64,000 nt of DNA from Crocinitomix sp. Its GTDB lineage: Bacteria > Bacteroidota > Bacteroidia > Flavobacteriales_D > Crocinitomicaceae. The notes under the pieces were generated by a model. It worked only from the letters and a program-made list of their open reading frames with translations, was not told the DNA's origin and did not search any database. Shown piece after piece: positions 46,787-55,975 of the stretch. The stretch covers positions 62,001-126,000 of the forward strand of contig WTCE01000026.1 of the NCBI GenBank assembly GCA_013138735.1, written 5' to 3'. Every line of letters begins with the position of its first letter. Position 1 is the first letter of the stretch. A program made the translations under genes and the position numbers.

Positions 46787-49129
46787 ATGAAATTGCTACT
46801 TTCTACTACTCTAATGATAGTTTGCGCTATCGGATTTTCTCAAACGTTTACCGAAATTTTTAAAGCCGCTGGATTTGACCGCGAATCGGAAGATCGAATG
46901 GGCTATTCTTTGGACATATCAGGTGATTATGCAATTATTGGCGCTTACGGTGATGATTTTGGAGCTACCAACCCAAATATGGGATCAGCATATATCTTCG
47001 AAAAAACCGGAATTGAAGATTGGGAATTTGTACAAAAAATTAATAATTCAGATCAGGACGATTATGACCGTTTTGGTTATTCTGTTGCCATTAATGGAAA
47101 CTATGCCGTAATTGGTGCCTATGGTGAGGATCATGACACTGACGACGGAGCTTCCATGTCGAAAGCAGGTTCAGCCTATATTTTCGAAAGAGGTATTGAT
47201 GGTACATGGACAGAAATGCAGAAAATAGTTGCTTCTGACCGAATTGCAGATGCAGAATTTGGCTGGTCAGTAGATATTTATGAAACAACAGTTATTATTG
47301 GTGCACATCATGAAGGGTATGATGAAGCCGGATTAGATTTTGAATACCACGCAGGCGCAGTATACACATATACGCTTGATGGTGGTATTTGGTCTGAAAC
47401 ACAAAAGCTAGTGCCATCTGACCGCTCTGATGATCATGTCTATCCTTCTGGAAGACCTGATCCTACTGATGAAGATTTTTCTGATTTATTTGGCGGAAGT
47501 GTAGCCATTTGGGGAGACTACCTTATTGCAGGTTGCCACATGCATGACTATGGTGCTGGTGGAGTTGGAACAGGATATTCTTGGAATGCTGGAACTGCTT
47601 ATATTTTTGAAAGAACGGGTGATACCTGGACAGAAGTGGAAAAATTATTACCAGCTATCCGTAATCCTTATGATAGATTTGGTTACGCGGTAGATATTGA
47701 TTCCAGTATAATTGTAATAGGTGTTTATTCTGAAGATGAAAGTGAATTCGAAGGTGCATCACTAATGAATGCTGGAGGAGCCTATATCTTTGAAAGAGAT
47801 GGTGGTGGCGATTGGTCACAAATCCAAAAATTGGATGCGAGTGACAGAACTGCCGGAGATCACTTTGGAAAAGACGTTGCTATTGATGATAGCTACCTTG
47901 TAATTGGCGCAGAACATGAAGATGAATTTTTAGGAGATGGAAGTCCTGGAGATGAGCTTATTCACTCTGGCGCGGCTTATATCTTCGAAAAAGATGTTGA
48001 TGGTGTTTGGTCAGAAATTCAAAAAATCGCGAATTCCGATCGGAATATTGAAGATTTATTTGGAGAAGCCGTTGCAATTTCTGAAAACACCATTTTTGTT
48101 GGAGCTTGGCAGCAAGATTTAGATTCTGCTGGTGCGGCTTATGCTGAAGATGCAGGTGCAGGGTATTTCTATAGTGCCGTGGTTTGTGAAGAAGAAACAA
48201 GTGAGCAAGATATTACTGTTTGTTATGGTGAGACATATGAAATTGGAGATAATATATATGATGCAACAGGCACTTATACTGACACCCTTCTGAATATTGA
48301 TGCCTGTGATAGTATTGTAACGACAACTCTTGTTGTGAATGACTCTATTTCTGAATCCCAAACTATTGAACTTTGCTTTGGTGAAACTTACACAATTGGA
48401 GGCAGCACTTATGACATGACAGGATCATATGTAGATACTTTGTCAACTATTGAAGGTTGCGATAGTATAGTACATACAGAACTTTTCATTGAAGAAGAAA
48501 ATGTATTTGAACAAGAAATGACTATTTGCGCAGGCGAATCAGTATCAGTAGGAGCTTCAACTTATGACGAGACTGGTTCATATGAAGATGTTTTGGTCTC
48601 AGCCACATTATGTGATAGTACAGTTCTTACTACATTAACAGTGTTACCAGCGATTGATGTAAGCATTTCAATGGTAGATGAATTGACTTTAACAGGTGGC
48701 GATCCTGGTGTTGAAACAACCACCTTCCAATGGATTAAATGTGATCCTTTTGAGGTTATAGATGGCGCAACAGAAGATACATACACAGCAACTGAAAATG
48801 GTTCTTATGCCATTGTTATAACTGATGGCGATTGTGTTGACACTTCGGCATGCATGGATATTAATAGCGTAGGTATTAACAGCTATTTACAAGACCTTGT
48901 AGCTATCTATCCAAATCCAACAACTGGCCAGTTTATTGTTGACGCTGGAGGTTGGGCTAACACGAACTTTACGATAACAATTACCAACCAAGTTGGTGAA
49001 TTGGTTTATCATTTGTCCACATCAAAATCTAAAACAAACATAGACTTAAGCCACCTATCAAGCGGTATTTATATCATTAAATTGATAGACGGTGAACGAA
49101 CTATTCTTAAAAAGTTGAGTAAATTATAA
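46787..49129 (+). CDS. FG-GAP propeller T9SS protein, paralogue 3
   Basis: 780 residues from the ATG at 46787, which gives the usual signal peptide (MKLLLSTTLMIVCAIGFSQ); an ATG at 46763 is in frame but lies inside the leader hairpin. FG-GAP blades run to about 455, then three Cys modules (TGTYTDTLLNIDACDSIVTT, TGSYVDTLSTIEGCDSIVHT, TGSYEDVLVSATLCDSTVLT), an Ig-like part with FQWIKCDPFEVIDGATEDTY and a T9SS tail (VAIYPNPTTGQFIV). Closest to paralogue 4. It has its own promoter-like -7 box and is followed by a terminator. Confidence 0.9.
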   Translation: MKLLLSTTLMIVCAIGFSQTFTEIFKAAGFDRESEDRMGYSLDISGDYAIIGAYGDDFGATNPNMGSAYIFEKTGIEDWEFVQKINNSDQDDYDRFGYSVAINGNYAVIGAYGEDHDTDDGASMSKAGSAYIFERGIDGTWTEMQKIVASDRIADAEFGWSVDIYETTVIIGAHHEGYDEAGLDFEYHAGAVYTYTLDGGIWSETQKLVPSDRSDDHVYPSGRPDPTDEDFSDLFGGSVAIWGDYLIAGCHMHDYGAGGVGTGYSWNAGTAYIFERTGDTWTEVEKLLPAIRNPYDRFGYAVDIDSSIIVIGVYSEDESEFEGASLMNAGGAYIFERDGGGDWSQIQKLDASDRTAGDHFGKDVAIDDSYLVIGAEHEDEFLGDGSPGDELIHSGAAYIFEKDVDGVWSEIQKIANSDRNIEDLFGEAVAISENTIFVGAWQQDLDSAGAAYAEDAGAGYFYSAVVCEEETSEQDITVCYGETYEIGDNIYDATGTYTDTLLNIDACDSIVTTTLVVNDSISESQTIELCFGETYTIGGSTYDMTGSYVDTLSTIEGCDSIVHTELFIEEENVFEQEMTICAGESVSVGASTYDETGSYEDVLVSATLCDSTVLTTLTVLPAIDVSISMVDELTLTGGDPGVETTTFQWIKCDPFEVIDGATEDTYTATENGSYAIVITDGDCVDTSACMDINSVGINSYLQDLVAIYPNPTTGQFIVDAGGWANTNFTITITNQVGELVYHLSTSKSKTNIDLSHLSSGIYIIKLIDGERTILKKLSKL

Positions 49130-49156
49130 GGAATATACCTTAAAAGTAAAAAAAAT

Positions 49157-49194
49157 AGGATTTATAAATTAGTTTATGAATCCTATTTTTTTTT
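49157..49194 (+). terminator. 28-bp terminator hairpin, copy 1
   Basis: AGGATTTATAAA/TTTATGAATCCT with a 4-nt loop, an A run before it and about ten T after it. It ends paralogue 3 and lies 22 bp before the antiporter ATG. A copy with two differences lies at 51556-51583. Confidence 0.8.
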
Positions 49195-49206
49195 ACCTTA
49201 ACTAGC

Positions 49207-51447
49207 ATGAAATTAAAATTGACGGCTTTGTTTCTATTATTAAGTTGGTTTACGCCTCCTAATTTTAGTTATGCAATTGAGTCGGTTAATCATGACGATC
49301 ACGAAATTAAAACAGAAATTTCAACTGATGACTCTCTTCATGAGGGAGCAAGTGTTCATGAAGAACATCATACTGATGTAAGTCCATTGCTGTTTATTGT
49401 GTTTGCATTGGTGATTGGCGCCGCAACTCGTCATTTTTTATCAAAAATTGGTCTGCCTTATACGGTTGTATTATTATTAATAGGTATTGGTTTAGGTGTT
49501 TTAGGAAGAACAGGCGTTTTTGAAGGATTTAATATGTTTGATGGGGTCGTTGATTTATCAATTTTTGATCAATCAATAGATTGGGCAGCTAATTTTGATC
49601 CACATCTCATATTGTATATTTTTTTACCGATTTTGATATTCGAAGCGGCGTTTGCAATGGATGTGCATACATTTAAAAAAACCTTTACAAATTCTGCTTT
49701 ATTAGCTGTGCCCGGTATTTTGGTGGCTATCTTTTTAACAGCAGGAATAATTTGGATGATTGTTAGTTATGGATTTGGACTAACAACTTGGTCATGGGAA
49801 GTGGTGTTACTGTTCGGAGCAGTGATAAGCGCTACCGATCCAGTCGCTGTAGTGTCAATATTAAAAGAATTAGGAGCAAGTAAAAAAATAAGCACATTAA
49901 TTGAAGGAGAGTCTTTAATGAATGACGGGACTGCTATTGTTATTTTCATGGTAATCTTTTTAGGTTTAACTGGTAATGCAATTGACCATTCACCAATTCT
50001 CGAGTTTTTTAGAGTAGCTTTTGGAGGTGTATTAATTGGGTACATCATTGGTAAAATTGCATTGTTTTGGATTAAAAGGGTGAATAAAGATATTTTGGTA
50101 GAGGCAACAATAATTGTAGTGTCTGCTTATTTAACCTTCTTTGTAGGTGAGCATGTTTTTGGAGTTTCTGGAGTGTTAGGCTTAGTTACTTTGGGTATTT
50201 TAATGTCAGGACCAGGAAGAACAAGGATAAGTACAGAGGTACAACACTTTATTCACGAGTTTTGGGAGTTTACAGCATTTGCCGCTAATACTTTAATTTT
50301 CTTGATTGTTGGAGTTGTGATTGCAAAGCGTACGGTTTTCACTATGAATGATGTGTGGATGCTGTTAGCACTATATGTGATTATTCATCTTGTGAGGATT
50401 GTAGTGATTGCTTTATTGTTTCCATTAATGAAAAGAAATGGATACGGAATGACGGTGACTGATGCTAAGGTATTGTGGTGGGGCGCGTTAAGAGGAGCAA
50501 TTGGATTGGCTTTGGCGTTGATTGTTGAGTCAAGCCCACATATTGATCAAAAAGTAGGTGAAGAATTTTTATTTCTAACCGCTGGTATTGTGACTTTAAC
50601 GTTGTTAATTAACGCCACTACAATGAAAGCTCTAGCTAATTTTTTAGGAATGACTAAAGTCTCTCCTGAAAAGAGAAATGTTCTAATACAAGCACAAGCT
50701 TATATTGATTCGAGTAAAGATAAAGCAGTGAACCGATTAAAAGAGGATAGATTCTTTAAAAAAGTAGACTGGACAAAAGTAGAAGACTATGTAGATTTAA
50801 GTGTATTAAAATCTGATAGTTTAAATTCTGAAGGCTTGTCTCAAGATAAGGAGTTTAGGATAAGAATGCTTGAAAAGGAAAAAAGTAGCTATTGGGCACA
50901 GTTTGAGGATGGGACTCTTTCTGAAGGTGGCTACGTTTTATTGATGGAAGAGGTTAATGGTATTTTAGATTCTCAAGGTGAAAAGTCTTTGTCAGCGAGA
51001 GAAGATTTGGAAGAATTATTAAGTACTAGAACCAAAATGAAAGGTAGTTTTATTCAAAAATTATTTAAAAAATCAAATATTGCTAAGTTGGAAACTAGTT
51101 TTGATGCAGCAAAAGGTTTTTACACAGCTCAAATGGCCTGTATAAATTTGTTAGAAAGTATGTACAGAACAGCTAATGACAGCGAAATTGTGATCTTAAA
51201 AAAGATTGAAGATGAGATTGAAGAAAATAAAATTCAAGCGTTAACTTACTTAAGAAATTTCAAAAGAGAATTTTTAGAGATTTATAAGCATGTCTCAACG
51301 AAACAAGCAACTCAAACACTTTTAAATCAGGAAAAGAAAACGACCGATCGATTATTTAAGCAAGGGAGAATTACTGCTAGTGAAAAATCTAAGATGTATA
51401 AATTAATTGATGATAAAATAATAAAGCTGAAAAGGGAAGGGATGTAG
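49207..51447 (+). CDS. CPA1-family Na+/H+ antiporter with long C-terminal domain
   Basis: 746 residues. A signal-like leader (1-24) is followed by an acidic, His-rich segment (about 28-58) and then 12 or so TM helices to about 480. Transport-site marks: VISATDPVAVVSILKELG and EGESLMNDGTAIVIFMVIF, as in NhaP/NHE proteins, and GALRGAIGLALALIVESS. The last ~250 residues are a helical cytoplasmic domain. It should exchange Na+ or K+ for H+ at the inner membrane. It interrupts a tandem set of FG-GAP genes and is flanked by duplicated terminator hairpins. Confidence 0.93.
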   Translation: MKLKLTALFLLLSWFTPPNFSYAIESVNHDDHEIKTEISTDDSLHEGASVHEEHHTDVSPLLFIVFALVIGAATRHFLSKIGLPYTVVLLLIGIGLGVLGRTGVFEGFNMFDGVVDLSIFDQSIDWAANFDPHLILYIFLPILIFEAAFAMDVHTFKKTFTNSALLAVPGILVAIFLTAGIIWMIVSYGFGLTTWSWEVVLLFGAVISATDPVAVVSILKELGASKKISTLIEGESLMNDGTAIVIFMVIFLGLTGNAIDHSPILEFFRVAFGGVLIGYIIGKIALFWIKRVNKDILVEATIIVVSAYLTFFVGEHVFGVSGVLGLVTLGILMSGPGRTRISTEVQHFIHEFWEFTAFAANTLIFLIVGVVIAKRTVFTMNDVWMLLALYVIIHLVRIVVIALLFPLMKRNGYGMTVTDAKVLWWGALRGAIGLALALIVESSPHIDQKVGEEFLFLTAGIVTLTLLINATTMKALANFLGMTKVSPEKRNVLIQAQAYIDSSKDKAVNRLKEDRFFKKVDWTKVEDYVDLSVLKSDSLNSEGLSQDKEFRIRMLEKEKSSYWAQFEDGTLSEGGYVLLMEEVNGILDSQGEKSLSAREDLEELLSTRTKMKGSFIQKLFKKSNIAKLETSFDAAKGFYTAQMACINLLESMYRTANDSEIVILKKIEDEIEENKIQALTYLRNFKREFLEIYKHVSTKQATQTLLNQEKKTTDRLFKQGRITASEKSKMYKLIDDKIIKLKREGM

Positions 51448-51555
51448 TTGATGTCTTTGTTCTCACGAAAAACAGCGAATAAATAAAGTCATAACGAATG
51501 CGCATCCAAAGGTTTGTGAAATTTACCATATATTTGATTTGAAAACAAACGAGGT

Positions 51556-51593
51556 AGGATTTATGAATTAGTTTATAAATCCTATTTTTTTTA
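51556..51593 (+). terminator. 28-bp terminator hairpin, copy 2
   Basis: AGGATTTATGAA/TTTATAAATCCT followed by a T run; 26 of 28 bases agree with 49157-49184 in the same orientation. It lies 20 bp before the ATG of FG-GAP paralogue 4 and ends the antiporter transcript. Confidence 0.8.
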
Positions 51594-51603
51594 ACCTACT
51601 ACT

Positions 51604-53940
51604 ATGAAATTATTCACACTTATCATTTTAAGTACCGCTTCTATTCTTACACAGGCGCAAACTTTTACTGAGGTCATAAAGGCCTCTGCATTCGATCGTT
51701 CGGCGGAAGACCGAATGGGATACGCTGTAGACATATCTGGCGACTATGCTATTGTTGGAGCCTATGGAGACGATTTTAGTGAGTTTGACCCGAATATGGG
51801 ATCAGCATACATTTTTGAAAAAACAGGGATCGAGGATTGGGCTTTTGTCCAAAAAATAAACAATTCTGATCAAGATGATTATGACCGTTTTGGTTGGTCG
51901 GTTGCCATTGATGGTGATTATGCAGTGGTAGGCGCGTATGGAGAAGATCATGATGTAGATGACGATAATTCAATGTCTAAGGCAGGTTCAGCCTATATTT
52001 TTGAACGAGACGCATTTGGCAGTTGGAATGAAGTTCAGAAAATTGTTGCTTCGGATCGTGACACAAGTGATGAATATGGGTGGACAGTAGACGTGTCTGA
52101 CAATACAATTATTGTAGGTGCTCATCAAGAAGACCATGATGCAGTTGGAGGAGATTTTATTTTTAGATCTGGTTCAGTTTACGTTTATGATCGTGGTGAT
52201 GATGGTGTTTGGACAGAAACGCAAAAAGTTGTAGCATGGGATCGTCAAGCAGATTCAGGCGGCGGAGATGAGGATTTAGACATCTGGCATTATCAAGACA
52301 TTGATTATGGCGATCTTTTTGGATGTTCAATTGGTCTTTCTGGCGATTATATGATTGTTGGGGCACATAATGGCGATTATAATGTAGATGGAGTGTGGGG
52401 AATAGATCAAGCCGGAGCCGCGTATATTTTTAAACGTGATGCAGGTGTTTGGGGTGCAGATCAGAAAGTAATTGCTACTGTTCGTGGCGGATGGGATCGT
52501 TATGGCTATTCAGTAGCCATTGATTCAAATGTAGCTGTTGTTGGGGCAAAAGCAGAAGATCATAGTGAATTTGAAGGTGCTTTTTTACATAATGCAGGTT
52601 CGGCATACATTTACACTAGAGACATAGCTGGAGTTTGGGGCGTGCAAAAAATTGATGCTAGCGACAGAGATGTGGGTGATCATTTTGGAATTGAAGTGGC
52701 TATTGATGGCAATTACATGGTAATTGGAGCAGATGCGCAAAATTATGATGAGGACGTTGCAGACGAATTGAGCAATGCTGGTGCCGCATATATTTTTGAA
52801 AAAGCTGGGGATGACTCCTGGGAAGAGATTCAAAAAATAGATGCTAGTGATAGAGATAGCCTGGATGTGTTTGGTGATGCAGTCGCTATTTCAGGACATA
52901 CCATTTTAGTTGGAGCTTGGCAACAGGATTTAGATTCAGCTTCATTGCTTTATACAGAGGATGCAGGTGCAGCTTATTTCTTTAGTTCCATAACATGCAC
53001 GGCCGAAACATTTACGCAAGATGTTGACCTATGCGCTGGAGAATCAATTGAGGTTGGCTTATCTGTATATACCGAAACAGGAACTTATGTAGATACTTTA
53101 TTAAATAGTGACGCCTGCGATAGTATTGTCACCACTAACCTATCTGTAGCTCCTGTAATTACGAGTTCAGAAACTGTTGATTTATGCTTTGGCGAGACTT
53201 ACGAAATTGGTGGCTCTGTTTACGACGAATCAGGCACATATCTCGACACACTTATGAGCGATATAGGATGCGATAGCCTTGTCACTACCGAATTAACTAT
53301 TGCAGCGGATAATCTTGTTGAGCAATCATTTAATATTTGTTCTGGCGAATCAGTGAATGTTGGAGAATCCGTCTATACAGAATCTGGAACATACACAGAT
53401 ATATTTGAATTTGATGATGCCTGTGATAGTACTGTAATTACGACAGTTGATGTAATTACAGACATTGACATCACGCTTGATGATTCTGATTTACCCGACT
53501 TAACTTCTAATGAACCCGAGGGCGGATCTACGAGTTATCAATGGATAAAATGCGATCCATTTGAAATAATTGATGGTGCTACGGAAATTAGCTATACACC
53601 AACTGAGGACGGTGAATATGCGGTTATTATTGAAAAAGACTTTTGTATTGACACTTCAGCATGTTATTCTGTTGAAGGTGTAGGCATTCAAGTTTCATTG
53701 TTCAATGAAGTGCGCATTTATCCCAATCCTAGTAAGGGGCAACTAACGATTGAATTAGCACAGGGTATGGAAAACGGTCAAATCACACTTTATAATAACC
53801 TTGGTGCCATTGTTTCTCAAGTTTATATCGAAAACAAAACAGCTACATTTGATTTTTCAGCTTTGGCCAATGGCATTTATTTTGTTCACATAATTTCAGA
53901 AGGAAAAACAAGCTATTCTAAAATCAGAATTACTAAGTAG
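51604..53940 (+). CDS. FG-GAP propeller T9SS protein, paralogue 4
   Basis: 778 residues. Signal peptide 1-18 (MKLFTLIILSTASILTQA), FG-GAP blades to about 455 (DRFGWSVAIDGDYAVVGAYG), three CDS-type Cys modules, Ig-like YQWIKCDPFEIIDGATEISY and T9SS tail VRIYPNPSKGQLTI. Nearest to paralogue 3: the second blade linker and the Cys modules agree closely. Separated from it only by the antiporter gene. Probable surface binding protein. Confidence 0.9.
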   Translation: MKLFTLIILSTASILTQAQTFTEVIKASAFDRSAEDRMGYAVDISGDYAIVGAYGDDFSEFDPNMGSAYIFEKTGIEDWAFVQKINNSDQDDYDRFGWSVAIDGDYAVVGAYGEDHDVDDDNSMSKAGSAYIFERDAFGSWNEVQKIVASDRDTSDEYGWTVDVSDNTIIVGAHQEDHDAVGGDFIFRSGSVYVYDRGDDGVWTETQKVVAWDRQADSGGGDEDLDIWHYQDIDYGDLFGCSIGLSGDYMIVGAHNGDYNVDGVWGIDQAGAAYIFKRDAGVWGADQKVIATVRGGWDRYGYSVAIDSNVAVVGAKAEDHSEFEGAFLHNAGSAYIYTRDIAGVWGVQKIDASDRDVGDHFGIEVAIDGNYMVIGADAQNYDEDVADELSNAGAAYIFEKAGDDSWEEIQKIDASDRDSLDVFGDAVAISGHTILVGAWQQDLDSASLLYTEDAGAAYFFSSITCTAETFTQDVDLCAGESIEVGLSVYTETGTYVDTLLNSDACDSIVTTNLSVAPVITSSETVDLCFGETYEIGGSVYDESGTYLDTLMSDIGCDSLVTTELTIAADNLVEQSFNICSGESVNVGESVYTESGTYTDIFEFDDACDSTVITTVDVITDIDITLDDSDLPDLTSNEPEGGSTSYQWIKCDPFEIIDGATEISYTPTEDGEYAVIIEKDFCIDTSACYSVEGVGIQVSLFNEVRIYPNPSKGQLTIELAQGMENGQITLYNNLGAIVSQVYIENKTATFDFSALANGIYFVHIISEGKTSYSKIRITK

Positions 53941-54035
53941 TGTCTGACTTTAACCTCCACTACCCCTTTATTTATCGAAGGCAAGACAGTACCTCCACTT
54001 ATTAAACATCCAATATTGGTAGCTACACAACCACT

Positions 54036-54084
54036 CTATACTCCGCCAAAAGTATAGTTTTTAAGGTGATTTGGCGGAGTATAG
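54036..54084 (+). repeat. 49-bp palindromic element A
   Basis: Left arm CTATACTCCGCCAAA (54036-54050), right arm TTTGGCGGAGTATAG (54070-54084), perfect 15-bp pairing, loop of 19 nt beginning AGTATAG. Identical in all 49 bases to element C beyond the ATPase gene. Confidence 0.92.
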
Positions 54085-54111
54085 CACATGTTCCTCTGAA
54101 ACAAAAGCATC

Positions 54112-54160
54112 CTATACTCCGCCAAAAGTGATTTTTTTTTGTAGGTTTGGCGTAGTATAG
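54112..54160 (+). repeat. 49-bp palindromic element B, abutting the ATPase start
   Basis: Arms CTATACTCCGCCAAA and TTTGGCGTAGTATAG (one mismatch), 19-nt loop beginning AGTGA and rich in T. It begins 76 bp after the start of element A and ends 8 bp before the ATPase ATG (54169), so the right arm covers the usual ribosome-binding region. Confidence 0.92.
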
Positions 54161-54168
54161 GATAAGAT

Positions 54169-55584
54169 ATGAGGGAAATTGTAGGCAGAAAAAAAGAAAT
54201 AAAACTACTTAAAGGCACATTACTAAGCGACCGTTCAGAATTAGTAGTTGTGTATGGTCGCAGGCGTGTTGGGAAGACTTTTTTATTGCGAAAAACGTTT
54301 GAAAAACAAATAGAATTTGAAATAACTGGAATGTTTGAAGGCAACCTTGCCGATCAACTAGAGAATTTCACCAACGAAATTCGTGTACGAACAAATAAAC
54401 CAGAGACAAAGCGTCCTAAAAAATGGATTGAAGCCTTTGTCCTTTTACAACATTACATTGAACAACTTCCAAAAAGGGGAAAGAAAGTCATTTTCATTGA
54501 CGAGTTTCCATGGATTGCCACTCAGCGTTCAAAATTCTTAATGGCATTTGAAAACTTTTGGAATAGTTATGCCACAAAAAGAGATGATTTAATTGTTGTT
54601 ATCTGTGGTTCCGCAGCATCATATATGGTACAAAAAATCATTAAAAATAGAGGAGGACTTCATAACAGAATTTCAACTAAAATAAGGCTACAACCATTCA
54701 CATTAGGAGAAACACAGCAGTTTCTAAAAAGCAGAAACATCAATTATACTCAATATGACATCCTTCAACTTTACATGGCCATTGGAGGAATTCCTCATTA
54801 TTTGGAACATGTGCAAAGAGGGCTTAGTATTGCTCAAAATATAGATCAACTCTGTTTTGAGAAAAATGGGCCACTTAATGATGAATTCAATCAACTATTT
54901 GCTTCATTATTTGACAATTCAGAGCGCCACATCATTATTATTAAAGCTTTAGCAAAAGTTAGGCAAGGAGTTACGCGTAAAAAACTCATTGACAGCACAA
55001 AGATTACCAGTGGCGGCGACTTTAGCAGAAAACTAGCGGAATTAATTGAATCCGGATTCATTTCAGAGTCCACTTATTATCAAAAAAAGACAAAACAAAC
55101 GCTTTATCGCCTTTCAGATGAGTACACCCTATTCTACCTGAAATTTATAGAACCAAATAAACATACTGGGCCAGGAACTTGGACCAACCTATTTACCTCA
55201 CAATCTTACACCTCTTGGTCGGGATTTAGTTTTGAGACTATCTGCCTCAAGCATATTCAAAACATCAAGAAAGGATTGAAAATTGAAGGTATAATGTCTT
55301 CAAACAACAGTTGGTTTAACGAAAATGCACAAATTGACCTGCTAATCGACCGTGAAGACAGAGTAATTAATTTATGTGAAATAAAATTTACTCAAGCGCC
55401 ATTTGAAATTACAAAGAGCTACCACAAAAACCTTCTAAACAAAATAAATGCATTCAAATTAGACACCGAAACCAATAAAAATATATTCTTAACAATGCTT
55501 ACAACTGCCGGTATTAAACAAAATAAATACAGTCTTGAAATCGTTGAAAGTGAACTAACTTCTGCTTGCTTATTTAAAGACTAG
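54169..55584 (+). CDS. AAA-type ATPase fused to PD-(D/E)xK-like nuclease domain (DUF234 type)
   Basis: 471 residues of the archaeal-type ATPase family. Walker A GRRRVGKT at 30-37, Walker B VIFIDEFPW with Asp111-Glu112, sensor region VVICGSAASYM, a winged-helix segment at about 255-320 (VRQGVTRKKLIDSTKITSGG), and a C-terminal DUF234-like domain with QIDLLIDRED and CEIKFT that supplies Asp390, Glu404 and Lys406, the layout of a PD-(D/E)xK nuclease. No signal peptide. It is bracketed by five 49-bp palindromes, one only 8 bp upstream, so mobility or self-recognition of those repeats is plausible. The biological role of this family is not settled. Confidence 0.88.
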   Translation: MREIVGRKKEIKLLKGTLLSDRSELVVVYGRRRVGKTFLLRKTFEKQIEFEITGMFEGNLADQLENFTNEIRVRTNKPETKRPKKWIEAFVLLQHYIEQLPKRGKKVIFIDEFPWIATQRSKFLMAFENFWNSYATKRDDLIVVICGSAASYMVQKIIKNRGGLHNRISTKIRLQPFTLGETQQFLKSRNINYTQYDILQLYMAIGGIPHYLEHVQRGLSIAQNIDQLCFEKNGPLNDEFNQLFASLFDNSERHIIIIKALAKVRQGVTRKKLIDSTKITSGGDFSRKLAELIESGFISESTYYQKKTKQTLYRLSDEYTLFYLKFIEPNKHTGPGTWTNLFTSQSYTSWSGFSFETICLKHIQNIKKGLKIEGIMSSNNSWFNENAQIDLLIDREDRVINLCEIKFTQAPFEITKSYHKNLLNKINAFKLDTETNKNIFLTMLTTAGIKQNKYSLEIVESELTSACLFKD

Positions 55585-55588
55585 AGCG

Positions 55589-55637
55589 CTATACTCCGCC
55601 AAAAGTATAGTTTTTAAGGTGATTTGGCGGAGTATAG
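55589..55637 (+). repeat. 49-bp palindromic element C
   Basis: Identical to element A over 49 bases, same orientation, beginning 4 bp after the ATPase stop codon. Confidence 0.92.
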
Positions 55638-55664
55638 AGGTGTTAATAACAATTCGAATGGCAC

Positions 55665-55713
55665 CTATAACCAGCCAAAAGTGAATTTTTTAGTGAATTT
55701 TGGCTGAGTATAG
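55665..55713 (+). repeat. 49-bp palindromic element D, diverged
   Basis: Arms CTATAACCAGCCAAA and TTTGGCTGAGTATAG with a 19-nt loop. The ninth base of the left arm changed C to A and the partner base changed G to T, keeping the pair; two other arm positions no longer pair. It begins 76 bp after element C starts, the same step as A to B. Confidence 0.85.
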
Positions 55714-55735
55714 ATACACAAGCAAAAAAACAACT

Positions 55736-55784
55736 CTATACTCCGCCAAAAGTGTCAATTTTAGCAAGATTTGGCGGAGTATAG
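55736..55784 (+). repeat. 49-bp palindromic element E
   Basis: Perfect 15-bp arms (CTATACTCCGCCAAA/TTTGGCGGAGTATAG) and a 19-nt loop beginning AGTGT; 71 bp after the start of element D. The short frames that cross it are by-products of the palindrome. The rest of the gap to 55975 holds nothing I recognise. Confidence 0.92.
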
Positions 55785-55975
55785 CGCGTGTGAAATAAAG
55801 TGATTACAGATTCGATAAATAGAAATCGCATCACTAAATAGCATGAAAATTCGTCTTCAGTTTGAATTGTATTAGCCGTTGAATGTATGTGATACAAATG
55901 TTTTGACATCTGCCAAAACACCTACTCCGCTCCAAGGGACAAAGCCAGCAATTGATAATATGAATGGCCTTTTAA

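Noticed and set aside
54036-55784. Palindromic elements A-E read as a CRISPR array
   Set aside because: Only two or three units per side, 49-bp repeats with 27-, 27- and 22-bp gaps, interrupted by a gene, and no cas genes. The palindromic-element reading fits better.
55736-55921. 61-codon minus-strand frame through element E
   Set aside because: Its C-terminal codons are the palindrome itself, as with a 102-codon frame at 54036-54344; both are by-products of the repeats.
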